The position numbers and the translations under genes are program-made. Of a stretch of DNA of 64,000 nucleotides, positions 43,591 to 54,812 are shown piece after piece (positions within the stretch are counted from its first letter, which is position 1; each line of letters starts with the position of its first letter). The stretch is from Micrasema longulum. Its lineage: Eukaryota > Arthropoda > Insecta > Trichoptera > Brachycentridae. The notes under the pieces were generated by a model, which saw nothing but the letters and a program-made list of their open reading frames with translations, was not told the DNA's origin and made no database searches. The stretch covers positions 1 through 64,000 of the forward strand of contig JAGVSM010001654.1 of the NCBI GenBank assembly GCA_022494885.1. The letters are read 5' to 3'.

Positions 43591-44732
43591 GTTTTTGTAT
43601 TAATTTTCAACAAAGTCATATAAATTTTACTTTCCAAATTAAGTGTGAAAATGTATATTTAAAGATTACAAAAAATACAAATTAATAATTTTAAAAAAAT
43701 TAAAGATATATTATATCAAGTCTTGTATCGTAGTGACATCACAGCTTCACATCATTTCCTGATACCACATTCCGCATCTCATATAATGTGTGACAAATAT
43801 TTTTAATAAATACGTTTATATCTACAAGTGTTATCTATCCATTAAAAAAAACTATAAATCGAATATATTTTTGTGTTTAAAATCTTTAAGTGCAAATTTC
43901 GTCAATTTTTTAATGGCAGTCGGTTTTTTGTTTGGCTGAACTAGATCAGCAATCTCGCCAAAGTGCATAATTGGTTGGACTTAAAGATAAATAAATCATC
44001 ATTTCGTCATTATAAAAAAAGTAAAAAATTGAGATACGCTTTTAAATTTTAACTTGAAAAGCTTTAACAAAAGTTTTACTAAGTAATGCTAAATTGTTAT
44101 TTTATTCTGTATGTATTTGACAAGATAATCGCCGTTTCTGTTAAGACGTCTATTTTACATATTTGTTTTATTATAATATGTTCATTCTAAAAGTTTTTTT
44201 GTATTGCTTTGATGTAAAAAATCAGTGTTGTAAGCACTTTAGAAGGTGATAAAACAAGGCTAGCTGGACGGAAAAGGCTCTATTGCACGAGGAATTAATA
44301 GGAGTAAGATTCTGTTTCCCCCCTCAGAGTAAATTGAAAACTACCCTTGTCAAGGTGTAAGGAAGGTACTTATCTAATGAATTACAAGGGAGGAAACACA
44401 CGTAACTACCTACATCATTGTTTTTTTTTTAGATAAGATTACATTTAGCTGTAAAAGTGTAAGAATCTTTTGTTTAAGCAAATAAATTCTGTATTCATCA
44501 AAAATCTAAGAAAAATCTAAACATTTTTTATAATTGGTTTATTTTTATCAAAAAGTGTAAAATTTGTCTTTATGTAAAGACAAACTGAAGTGGCGTTCTA
44601 CCTTCTCTGCCTACACACACGGGGAGAAGACATGATTGTTTGTTTTATTGAAATCGATCTTGAAAGAAGCATGCCAGGCAAACGCACAACACACCACTAC
44701 TAGGCAGACTTTCCTCGGCTCGATTATCCATT
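43591..44732. other. unassigned DNA
   Basis: No gene seen. GC-richer stretch 44585-44730 before the RTE end is not explained. Confidence 0.3.
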
Positions 44733-46005
44733 TTCATCATCATCAGTGGCGCTACAGCCGTTGTGGGCCCTGGCCTTCTCCAGAATTTGTTTCCATTCGT
44801 CCCTGCACCCCGCAACTCTTCTTCAGTTCGTCAGGCCAATCGCTCTAATGTCACTTTCCACAGTATCCAGCCATCTTAATTTTGGTCGGCCTCTGCTTCG
44901 TCCGCCTTCCGGAGTGGTAAAAATAATATTTTTGGAGTGCGGTTATCATTCATTCTGTGCACATGGCCCAACCATTGTAATTTTCTTATTTTGATGAATT
45001 GTGCAATGTTGGGTTCGCCATACAGTGCCTCTAATTCATGATTAAAGCGTCTCCTTCACACTCCGTTTTGGTTGACAGCATCAAATATCTGCCTTAATTT
45101 TTTTCTTTCGAATACAAATACAATATTAACATATTACAACATAGATAAAGAACATTTAAGAGAAGGTAATATGGAAGTCTAGCCATCTACAGGGCTTATG
45201 ACCAGTCAATGGCTGGTTTAAGTGGCCACTTTACACACTGTGTAACATTCACCATTTTGCCTATGTATGAACATCCATATTTCTTCAATTCTTCCATTTG
45301 TTGATTTTAGCGAAGTTAAAGAGCTGAAACCTTTATTGTTGTGAAGAGATTCATCTGACTGAATTATTTTCCATACTAGGCAACGCCTGAAAACAATTTT
45401 CCAATTTTTAAACTTCTTCTTAGACCAGCCATTGACAGGTCATAAGCCCTGTAGATGCCTTGACTTCCATATTACCTTCTCTTAAATGTTCTTTATCTCC
45501 GTTGAAATATGTTAATATAAACAGCTCCCCAGGGAGTTGAATCCAGTCCTTGTCTACGAAAATTTGGACAAACTCAAAATATTGTTGATTAATACAATAT
45601 TGTCATCTCTTTTGGTCATTACCCAGCATTGGCACCATATGTTATGACCGGTCTGAGGATAGTTTTGTAAATAATGGTCTTAGTTTTTCTAGCAAGCAAT
45701 TTGGATTCCAGATGTTTAAACAAGGCATAATAACATTTGTTTGATGTTGATAGCCGTGCTCTAATCTCGGTACTATAATTGTTATCATTAGTCATTTCAC
45801 TACCTTAATATTTAAAGGAATTGACGTTGTCTATGTGGTGTGATCCAACGTCAATTGACTGTTGTACATAGTTTATTGGTGACTTTCTTGCAAACATATA
45901 TTAAGTCTAGTCGATTAGTCGATTTTTCATTTTAATATTTTTAATTGAGATTAGCCATCACATCGTAGAAAAATTTGACTGTTTATCAGTGTATATCTTA
46001 TTTCT
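44733..46005 (-). mobile_element. RTE-type LINE, 3' part, split by FB12
   Basis: The minus strand first reads VNSFKY, a stop, GSEMTNDNNYSTEIRARLST, SNKCYYALFKHLESKLLARK, TKTIIYKTILRPVITYGANA (RT thumb). After the insertion come LRQIFDAVNQNGV, RFNHELEALYGEPNIAQFIK, IRKLQWLGHVHRMNDNRTP, RGRPKLRWLDTVESDIRAIG and EWKQILEKARAHNGCSATDD. It ends in GATGATGATGA, the RTE tail. A few stops and one frameshift. Confidence 0.92.
45125..45586. mobile_element. FB12 composite inside RTE
   Basis: Plus-strand U (ATTAACATATTACAACATAG to AACTTCTTCTTAGACC), then inverted U (GCCATTGACAGGTCATAAGC) and inverted T (CAGCTCCCCAGGG to CAAAATATTGTT). The flanking 12-mers TACAAATACAAT and GATTAATACAAT agree at 9 of 12 positions. 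The RTE reading resumes on either side. Confidence 0.85.
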
Positions 46006-46694
46006 TCGTTCACAAATGTTCACTCACGAAGTTCGTTCACGAAGTACCTCTTGATTCCATACCGTATTTTTTCCTTCTTCTCAAATTTATATATGGCGGA
46101 AAAACGGGTTGATACGGGATAAGGTTTGATATGGTAACGTTTTCTTCTTTACCAGCTAAGGTAAAAGCCCTATATTCACACCATAAATAGCTCTCATCTA
46201 TATTCAGATACGTACAAAAGATGGCAGTCCTGTCACTTATATGTCAAATTTTACATTCGTGCGACACTTTCGACATACCATGCCGAAATATTTTTGCTCC
46301 AGGAAATTTCATTTAAATCTTTAAAAAAATAACTTTTGTGGGTGTCTATTTGAGTTAAATATGTCAAACAAAGTACATTTATTTGTATGGAGAAATAAAC
46401 TGAGGTGATCGGTTAGTTTCATCATTCACTGAGAACGGGCTGAGCGCTGGCTGATATTTGTAGTTTTTTTTGTCGTTTTGAAAAAGTAGATTTAATTGCA
46501 AAACAGGCTTGTATGAGTGGAAAATTAAGTATGATAGTGTAACGGCAACTGATTTGTACCAAACTATAAAAAAGAATAGTTGAGATGTATAGTGTATGCA
46601 GTGAAATGAATCTAAATTGGTAAAAGGATCATTTTACGCTTTTATACAGTCAAATGTTTAAAAAAAACCGCGGTATGTAGGAACAACTCTCTCA
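46006..46694. other. unassigned DNA
   Basis: No gene recognised. The stretch near 46398-46480 (GATCGGTTAGTTTCATC) faintly resembles 26100-26180. Confidence 0.35.
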
Positions 46695-46985
46695 AGGGGT
46701 AAAGTTATAACAATATCGCTTCTTTTTATTTATATCATTACAGAGATGGGTAGAATTTTTTTTTTGTTTCAAGATTATGGATATTCGAGCGTTTACAGGG
46801 CTTATGACCTGTCATAGGTTGGGTTCAAGTGGCCACTTTTATGTAGATACTACAACATTCCCCATTCCGCTTATTAGCGAATATCCATATTGGTGACATT
46901 TTTGGTTTTTGTGTATATGTCATGAAACAAGGAAAGCTTTCGCTAGCGCGTTTGGATTGGTTTTATTTGATATTGAGGTTAAGTA
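46695..46985 (+). mobile_element. FB12-B retroposon, second copy
   Basis: ATTACAGAGATGGGTAGAAT, GGATATTCGAGCGTTTACAG, GGGCTTATGACCTGTCATAG, ATTCCGCTTATTAGCGAATA, and the 3' part GATATTGAGGTTAAGTATT, all shared with 8231-8624. The tandem tail is lost. Confidence 0.75.
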
Positions 46986-47039
46986 TTAAAGCAAATTTCT
47001 CTATTTATCGCTTATCGCTTCATTAGTATGGTCTCCTCA

Positions 47040-47790
47040 GTAAAATGTATATATTAATGAAATTGAGAACATTCAAAAGAAATTTATAATGAGCCTGGAA
47101 TATCGTTTTGGCAACATTGAAAATGATTACGACACATCTTTGATCAATTTTAATATAGAATCACTACAAAAAAGACGCCTTACAAGTGATTTAATTTTTC
47201 TTTTCAAAATTTTAAATAATATAGTTGATTCACCGTATCTTTTACAAAATATTAGTTTCCGTTGTCCTCTTTGCTATACCAGAATTAATTCCTTTTTTTA
47301 TGTACCAACTTGTAAAAACAAATATACCTCAAATTTATTCATTGGACGTACCTGTAGAAATGAAAATGGACTCAGTATTGATGTAGACATTTTTAACTGC
47401 ACGTTGCATTTGTACAGAAAATTTCTTCATTGGGTTGATTATTTGAAATAGTTGCTGAATGTGCATCTTGAGTGGTTTATGCTATGTATATGTGCCGCAT
47501 GTAATGTATATGTTTGTGTATGTTTTATATATGCGTTCATGTGTTTGTGTGGATGGCTCGGAGTGTACTTTCGGTATTTTTATTTATTACCTTCATGGAT
47601 AACGCAAATGTTAACAATTATTATTTTCTCATTTGAAATTCTAATTTATTTATTTTTTTGTCACATTTAATGTTTATATCTTTTGCATGCTTTATAAACA
47701 CTTATTGGTATTTTCATGTAAAAAAATGGTTGTTTTTAATACTTTTTATGTATTGTATGTTTTTTGAATAAAATAATAAATAAAATATGC
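47040..47790 (+). mobile_element. LINE fragment: RT C-terminus and 3' UTR
   Basis: Reads EIENIQKKFIMSLEYRFGN, ESLQKRRLTSDLIFLFKILN, NIVDSPYLLQNISFRCPLCY, TCRNENGLSIDVDIFN, CTLHLYRKFLHWVDYLK and stops at 47451: 120 open codons. The 3' UTR is shared with 19495-20045 and ends AATAAAATAATAAATAAAAT. Confidence 0.88.
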
Positions 47791-48129
47791 AGATTCAGAT
47801 CAGGTCACGATTGTTTCCCATCACATCTATTTAAAATCAACTTTAGGAACTCTCCGTAAATGTTGAAACTGTAACTCTCCAAAAAAGAAACCAATTCTTG
47901 TGCTCGGTGACTTACACTATAGTTGTTTATTTATAAGAGTTTATATGATTTTGAATATACGAGTACTTACATGAGAAAAAAAACAAAAACAAAGGATATA
48001 TAAAGAAAAGCAGAAAATAAAAATGCATTCATACTAATTAAAATTGAATTCAGTTTTTACACTTGTTCAAAAAATTTCTTAAGATTTACTTTAAATTTAT
48101 TTATTGAAATATTAGTTTTAATAATCACA
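47791..48129. other. unassigned DNA
   Basis: No feature recognised. Confidence 0.35.
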
Positions 48130-48765
48130 ACTTATGACACCAAAACAAATAAACGCTAAAACAATACTCACTTATAGATTCAAACACTACTCTTACTCAA
48201 ATGAAAGACATAACCCCCACAATACATCACATACAAATAATATAATCACTAGATCCTCAACACATAAACAACTTAAACAAATACAAACTAATACCACTTT
48301 CAACAAAGGGATTTTGAGTATTATTCAATTAAAATCTATAACCTACTTCCACTATCTATTAAAGGAATTAGTAATGAGAAAATGTTTAAAAGGCTATAAA
48401 AAAATGGATAGTGGAGCTAGGTAGAAGTAAAATGGATTGTCTCATTCGCCCATACCAATGCTGAATCAACTGCTCCACAACTGTATGGCTTATGTTAGGT
48501 TTTTGTTGTTTTCATTGTGTGTTTTGTAATATAAATAATATAGATGTATATAAATACCTTGTTTTTAAAACTGTCTGAATATTTGTTAATTATGTTTGTT
48601 TTTTAAGTGAGTCTTCTTTGTTTATTCTCAAATGTAATTAAAAAACACTAAATTGTTAAGTGTCCTCGGCACGGGAAACCCCAGTGAGGTCACATTATTT
48701 TTATTATTAATTTATAGTTTGTAAGCGAAAAATATGAATAAATAAAAATAAATAGTTTTTAGTTC
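48130..48765 (+). mobile_element. LINE 3' end (family of 7330-7775)
   Basis: A broken frame yields HNPHNTSHTNN and, in another frame, KIYNLLPLSIKGISNEKMFK. The 3' UTR has AAGTGTCCTCGGCACGGG and AACCCCAGTGAGGTCACATT, then an A-rich tail of AATAAATAAAAATAAAT. Closely matches the 7 kb copy. Confidence 0.8.
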
Positions 48766-49075
48766 ATTGGGGAGATGTTTGTAATTTTAAACACCTTTAA
48801 AGACAAATCTATTTTGATCATGACTTGTGTGAAATTTAGGGATTTAATTATTATTTTAGTATCTGAGTGACTTATTTATCTCAAATTCTTTAATTTTTTT
48901 TTCTTTATACATTTGTAAAATATAATTTATTTTATTAATAGAGTCTACTGTATAAACTTTAAGTAATTTTAATAGACTTTCCGTATTGAATGCTGAAAGT
49001 TTCTTTAAAATTACTTAAATAATTCATGTTTGTACTATTTTAAGAGGGTTTAATATATATGCGCCAACCATACCA
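48766..49075. other. AT-rich spacer
   Basis: No feature recognised. Confidence 0.4.
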
Positions 49076-49995
49076 TATTTATTTATTTATTTGACGGACT
49101 AATGCAGTCCATTCTAACGATGGTATATACAATTTTTTTATAATTAATACATAAAATAAAACACAATTTATTAAAATTAAAGCTAGGACAAAAAAAATAC
49201 TACCACAAGACAAGTTCCAGTCTATCTTAGTGATTTTTTAAATCTACAAAGACTTTTTTTAAATTTTATTTATTTACAATTTTAAAAAACCCGTTAGGGT
49301 TACATTAGAAATGTAATATTGTATAGTCATTTTATGTCTCGTCTAGTCTAGTTAGTTCAGTCATCATGTGCTTTTTCAAATTGATTTTAAATTTGTCTCC
49401 AGTAAAAGTTTTCAAGTAGTAAGGTAGGTCGTTGTAGTGTTTGAGTCCATCATGTAGTATTTTTGACTGTCCTGTGTTTGTCTTTGCTTTTTCAATATGA
49501 TAGTGTTGTTGTTGTCTGGTGTTATATTTGTGTATGTCAGCATTTTTGACTAATATTATGTCGTCGTCTTGTATGTTTCCCAGTGTTATTTTGTGCACAA
49601 TTTTTAAGGTCTCAATTTTAGTCAAGTAGTATATGTCAAACTGGTGTGTTTTTTTGTACAGTTCAGTCGTAGAGGTCAGGTAGGGTAGGTTGTATGTTAG
49701 TTTAAGAATTTTATTTTGTTGTCTTTGTATTCTTGTTATGTCTGTCTTGTTGCCAGTTCCCCAGAAGGCGATCATGTAACTCAATTTACTTTTGACATAG
49801 GCTTCGTACATCATAATTTTTTCCTTTCTTGGTATATAATCTTTAATTTTGTAGAAGAGGCTATGTAGTGATGCCATTACTTTAGTGAGTCCGTCTATGT
49901 GTTTTGTCCATTTTAATTGTCTGTCCATTGTGAGTCCTAGGTAAGTCACATGTTCTAGTTCTTTAAGAGTTTAGTTGTCTATTTTTATGTTCATG
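49076..49995 (-). mobile_element. LINE fragment with 205-codon RT frame
   Basis: The longest clean RT relic: MTYLGLTMDRQLKWTKHIDG, SLHSLFYKIKDYIPRKEKIM, MYEAYVKSKLSYMIAFWG, ILKLTYNLPYLTSTTELYKK, ADIHKYNTRQQQHYHIEKAK, ILHDGLKHYNDLPYYLKTFT. One stop just upstream (KIDN, stop, TLKELEHV). The 3' UTR with CCCGTTAGGGTTAC ends in a (TTTA)n tail at 49080. Related to 53286-53800. Confidence 0.92.
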
Positions 49996-50390
49996 TTACG
50001 GTTCTTCTTTTATGTTTCAAAATGTATAATCTTACACCAAAAAAGTCCAGATGTTGTCTCGACTTTATAATATGACACAATCGAGACAATGGTGCATGCA
50101 ATCCATAGTTTGTGCTGTGTTGATCGAGGAACAGCACATTATTATTTCGCAACCGGCGGATTAGAACATTGGATGCCACATTATAACTTACATTGTACAA
50201 TTGAGTTATAAGCTATTTTCATATTATTGATTTTTAAAGTATTCCTTAATCTAATAAACATGTATATACATTTTCTAATACGTTTAACTAGTTCACTAAT
50301 ATGGTTTTTCCATTTTAGGTTTTGGTCTATGTATACATCAAGATATTTAATTTTATCTGTTATATTAAGAACTAAATAACTTTATGAATC
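49996..50390 (-). mobile_element. LINE fragment, rearranged
   Basis: Upstream part: KIKYLDVYIDQNLKWKNHIS, ELVKRIRKCIYMFIRLRN, LKINNMKIAYNSIVQ. It is joined with a shift to RRLRNNNVLFLDQHSTNYGL, HAPLSRLCHIIKS and DFFGVRLYILKHKRR, the normal C-terminus. An internal deletion fused the two parts. Confidence 0.8.
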
Positions 50391-50954
50391 GTTTTTTACC
50401 TCTCCTGTAAAATTTTCATTTCGACTCTTATTCGAAAAACACCTTTAAATGTTTTATTAGAATAATATTTAAATGAGAAATTATTTTAAAAGGCGCTTTC
50501 ACCCCATTAAAATTTTCCCGACGAATTATTAGTACAAAATATGGGGTGCAAAAAATTGAAATGGTACTACCCTTATTTTTTGTAACAAGGCGTAAAAGAT
50601 TCTGTAATGAATATTTTAAAACAATGAACGGAGATAAGAGAGTAGTTAAATCTCCCTTTTGGCGAAGGGTCCCCATTTTAAGGCATTGTTCTCGACATTA
50701 GCGTCAGAAGTCTCTTTAATGCAACAATGTAGGAAATTTCTCAAGAGCAGACCCTTTTTACAGTGTGGAAGACCATAAATCACACACTTAATAAAAAGGT
50801 TAGATTGATTTATGTTGAGAATCTTTGATACAAATTCCATATTTTTTGTCATAAATTCGTAGCTCTACGAAAACCGAGCAAAGTACCATTAAAAATAATT
50901 TTGATTTTTTATAAAATCCAAAATCCACAGTATGGAAAAATATATATACGTATA
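50391..50954. other. unassigned DNA with two minus-strand frames
   Basis: Overlapping minus frames at 50428-50676 and 50646-50852 (LPHCKKGLLLRNFLHCC...) are of normal composition but not recognised. Confidence 0.3.
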
Positions 50955-51575
50955 AAACTAGCGGCCCTGACCGATGTTTTCCTGTCCGAACGTTGGCTTA
51001 CTTGCTATTAGATTGAAAAAATATTTTTAATTGATAAGTAGGTACCTAGGTACTTGTTCATGGTTGAATTCCAAAACATAAAATATATATTTTTTCAAAT
51101 ATGGCATTCTTTTTGCAAACGTCAAACTCCGGTCGTCTCACCAACAAAGGGGTGTACTTATGTAGGAATAAGATTTTTAAAATTGTATTGAATTTAATAT
51201 TATTTTAGTGTTACCAAAAATCCCATAAAAAGATATAAATGGGTAGAAATTATAAGGAGTTTAAGGAAATAATTTGAATGAGATCCACAACAAACAAATG
51301 CTGTTTGTAAACATTCAACAACAAACCTTTTTTTATACACAAAAAAACAAAATCTTTCCATTTTTGTGCAAATGCATTCTCCTCGAATGCAACCCTGGTA
51401 GATCGATGAATAAAACATTTATGCTCCTAACTTTTTTCGATTGAAGATTTGAATATCTACAAATACGCACAGCGCAAAAATCTATATTTCTCTAAAAATC
51501 GCACGTAAATCGGTTAAGCCGTTTAGGAGGAGTACGGTGACATCACACGTACAGAGGAGTTATATATATAAAGAA
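50955..51575 (+). repeat. Repeat R, copy 3
   Basis: Starts ACTAGCGGCCCTGACCGATG and ends GTAAATCGGTTAAGCCGTTT, GACATCACACGTACAGAGG and a TATATATATA run. About 620 bp, closest to copy 2. Confidence 0.75.
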
Positions 51576-51677
51576 GATATATAAGATGCGAATTTATAAA
51601 GTGTGAGCAAGACCAATAATGATATATATGGCGTTAAAGCTAGGGGAGATACAGTCAGAACTAAACAAGTATAAAAG

Positions 51678-52079
51678 ATTAACAAATTACAACGGGGGTG
51701 GAGAGTACCTTAAAGAAGGGAATATAGAAATCTAGGCATTTGCAGGGCTTATGACCTGTCATTGGCTGGTTTGAGAGGCACACTGTGTAACGTTCACTAT
51801 TTTGCATGCAAATTTCCTCAATTCTTCCATTTGTTGATTTTAGTGAAGTTAAAGAGTTCAAACATAGGCAAAATGGTGAATGTTACTCATTGTGTAAAGT
51901 GGCCACTTAAACCAGCCAATGACAAGTCGTCAGACCTGTAAATGCTTAGACTTCCAAATATGCAATACCTTTTATTCAGGTATTGTCTATCCCTGTTGTA
52001 ATTTGTTAATTTTAAGGACTCTTGAGGGGGTAAAATCCAGTCTTTTGTTTACAAACATTTGGGCAAACTCAAACATTGT
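51678..52079. mobile_element. FB12 composite with likely 11-bp duplication
   Basis: A shortened plus-strand U (ATTAACAAATTACAACGG, GGCATTTGCAGGGCTTATGA) is joined to an inverted U near 51850 (GTTCAAACATAGGCAAAATG) and an inverted T (AATCCAGTCTTTTG), ending CAAACATTGT. Flanks AAGTATAAAAG and AAGTATTAAGG agree at 9 of 11 positions. Confidence 0.78.
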
Positions 52080-52285
52080 AAGTATTAAGGATTTTAAATT
52101 TTTTAAATTTGATTAAATTTATATTTGAAGCACTAACTATATGGTTATTCTTTTGTTAATATAATTAGGCAATTTTATAACGATTGAAAAAAAAAATCGT
52201 GATAATCGGTGCTAGCTGCAGTAGCTAGTAGCATGTGTCTTATCAGGACGTTTGTTTTATATTGTGAGAAAGGGTGGTGTCTTAA

Positions 52286-52339
52286 TGTAGCGCCTGCATA
52301 GAGCGCTACACCCTTATTCGCACCTTAGGGTGCGAATAA
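52286..52339. repeat. two adjacent perfect hairpins
   Basis: TGTAGCGC / GCGCTACA (8-bp stem, 9-base loop) at 52286-52310, then TTATTCGCACC / GGTGCGAATAA (11-bp stem, TTAG loop) at 52314-52339. They lie just upstream of the L2-like RT relic and are GC-richer than the surroundings. Confidence 0.8.
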
Positions 52340-52405
52340 AAACATTATAATGATGCTTATAAATGTCTTAAATTTACCTGTGATAATTATAATGTATCAT
52401 TAATA

Positions 52406-52930
52406 CAACTTGTTATTCCACTACTTCGGGAATTACACTGGTTACGTTTTCCACCGAAGTTGGAATACAAACTCTGTTGGCTTACGTATAAGTAACTGCA
52501 CAACTCTGCTCCAGAATACCTAAGGGAACTTTGCATTCCAGGTGGACTAGCTGACAGACGTCTTACTCTTAGATCAGCTACATCTCCGTTGAAAGGAAAA
52601 GTTATTAAACATCTACGCAAACAGCGCGCTAAATTTGGCGAACGCGCATTTGCGGTCGCAGGTTCTACGGCCTGTAATGCTCTCCCAGCAGAAGTGCTAA
52701 ACTGTGAGAGTGAAGTGATGTTTCGGAAAAAACTTAAAACCCACTTGTTCTCTAAATCATTTGAATAAATCGTGTGGTGACAAAGTACATTGTTTTTCTT
52801 AAATTAAAAAGTTAAAATTAAATTTATATCTATATATAATCACCTTGTAAAGCGCCCTTGATGTATTGTATTACGAAAATGGCGCTTTATAAGTTGTTCA
52901 TAATCATAATTGGGTTTTTGGTACATTAGT
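52406..52930 (+). mobile_element. L2/CR1-like LINE C-terminus, nearly intact
   Basis: 120 codons with one premature stop: QLVIPLLRELHWLRFPPKLE, YKLCWLTYK, stop, LHNSAPEYLRELCIPG, RRLTLRSATSPLKGK, FGERAFAVAGSTACNALPAE and FRKKLKTHLFSKSFE, stop at 52766. The pattern (LLxxLHWLPV...LLTYKALHGLAPxYL...RSFSVAGPRxWNxLPxxLR...FKxxLKTHLF) is diagnostic of the L2/CR1 group. The 3' region has a GTAAAGCGCCC...GGCGCTTTATAAG inverted motif, also usual for this group. Confidence 0.92.
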
Positions 52931-53189
52931 CGATAAAGGTGTAAGTTAGGATTAAAATAAATAAATATTTTTAATTCTGACTTGAAGCTGTTTTTTCTTT
53001 GCCAGAAAATTTAAGTCAAAAAGTAAAAACATGATTGAACGAGTAAAAAGCGTATCTACCATTTTTCTAGAAGAATTGAGAAATCTTTTTTTTTAATAAG
53101 TCAATTGATCGACTTGCTGTCTGGAATTCGATTCGTAACCTTTTCGGTGCTTATTTTAGAAGCTGTAACCTCAGCCTTTTAGCTTATGT

Positions 53190-53285
53190 TTAAACATATT
53201 TAAATCACCTGTTGAAAGAATTGAAGAAATATAGATATTTACATATGTACCGAATTGTGAATGTTACACACAGTGTAAAATAGTC
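53190..53285 (-). mobile_element. FB12 fragment
   Basis: GAAAGAATTGAAGAAATATAG and GAATGTTACACACAGTGTAA in minus orientation; truncated at the palindrome. Confidence 0.65.
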
Positions 53286-53800
53286 TTATTTTATTTGAAA
53301 TTTATTTACTCTCTCTTACGGATTATTGCATTCATTTTACAAAAATATTGTATCATTTTTTATTTTTACTCTATTACTGATAATTATATTTTAGACGCCT
53401 TTTGAAAAGTTTGCTTGAGTCTTTTGTTTAGTTTTGTCTGGTAGTTTACTGTATAATTTCAGTCCCTGATTTATTAGTCTCGATTGTCCTTGTCTTGTTT
53501 TGGAATGTTGTATGTGATATTGTTCTGATATATTTGTATTATGTCCAAGTTCACTACAATTTTTATCTAATTTTAGTTCATTGTCTACAATAATATCAGT
53601 CGCTAACTTATAAATAAATTTTAAAGATTCTAGTTGAAAAAGTTCATTCACATTTAAATGTTCAGTTTTTTTTTTAAGTTCTTTAGTTGGTGTTGGGAGG
53701 TCATATACTCGCTTCAATATTTTATTTTGGTGTCATTGTAGTCTGTTTATGTCATTTTGGTTTCCTGTTCCTGAGACAAAATCAGATCAGACAAAACTAA
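53286..53800 (-). mobile_element. LINE fragment: RT C-terminus
   Basis: The minus strand reads FVSGTGNQNDINRLQ, a stop, HQNKILKRVYDLPTPTKELK, FQLESLKFIYKLATDIIVDN, NTNISEQYHIQHSKTRQGQS, LINQGLKLYSKLPDKTKQKT. Same family as 49076-49995, with a T-rich tail on its left. Confidence 0.85.
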
Positions 53801-53934
53801 ACAAGAGACTCAGATAACCCTTACAAAAGATGTAAAAAATATAATCATTGACTGTAGAATATGAATTTTGAAACTAAAAATATTTTGTTGAATGTATGTA
53901 ACCTGTAAGAGTTTATCAATATTTTTTTTATTTT
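53801..53934. other. AT-rich spacer
   Basis: No feature recognised. Confidence 0.4.
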
Positions 53935-54300
53935 TTTAAATCTTCAATTTCAATCACTGGTTGTGATCTAACCCGTAGTATAAATATCAAACTACTCGGT
54001 GTTCATTTAGATTCAGATCTTTTTCTTCATTCTTATGATAATAAAACGGTAAGTACTGGTTTTTTCCATCTTCAAGAAATCAAATCCTTTAAATATAAAT
54101 AAAGAAATATTTCAATAGACGCAACTGATGCTCTTGTGAATGCTTACGCCGTTTCAAGTCTAGATTACTGTAATGGAAAATACGCAAATCTCCCAAAATA
54201 TCAAACTGATAAACTTCAGTCTGTATTGAATGCGGCAGCACGGCTTATTACGGGAGTAAAAAAATTTCTCACGTCTCACAAAATCTTCTTTTGAATCTTC
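53935..54300 (+). mobile_element. L2-like LINE, internal RT fragment
   Basis: Reads SISITGCDLTRSINIKLLGV, HLDSDLFLHS, GFFHLQEIKSFK, DATDALVNAYAVSSLDYCNG, KYANLPKYQTDKLQSVLNAA, ARLITGVKKF. SxLDYCNxLxxxLPxxxxxKLQxVxNAAARL is the signature of L2-type RTs. Homologous to 6530-6770. Confidence 0.9.
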
Positions 54301-54812
54301 ATCTTCAAACTTTGAGCATGCTTTTAAAAAATATCTAAAAAATATTTTTTCGTGGTAGATTGAGAAATAAATAAGTTAGAAATACTGCAGAACTCCACAT
54401 ATAGATAATTGCATTACAGTAATATTTTTAGCTAAGGACGAAAATTCAAATAAATTAAACGTATTTCAAATTTGAGCCATGAGTATAGTGCTTAAGAAAA
54501 GTAAATATATTAAAATAGAAAAAAATGTAAAACGATCTCAACTGGACAGCAATAAAAAAAAGACTGATATATAATATGCTTGTTTTTATGTTTAAATTTT
54601 TAAGCAAAAATGCCCAAATAATTTATTAATTAGACAGTCTTAGATAAAATAGAAAGCTAAAATAAAAATCAATCAAAAAAATTGTATATCCTGTCAACAG
54701 TTATAGTAATATTACTAATAATCATAATAAATAGAGAATTACTTTTTACGTAAATACTTTATCCACAAATGTGTTCAAACACATAACAAATAACAATATT
54801 GGCAAATGATTG
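54301..54812. other. AT-rich DNA
   Basis: Nothing recognised; it may hold an upstream, fully decayed part of the Penelope-like relic. Confidence 0.35.

Noticed and set aside
52387..52620. 77-codon minus frame
   Set aside because: Mirror of the L2-like RT frame on the plus strand.
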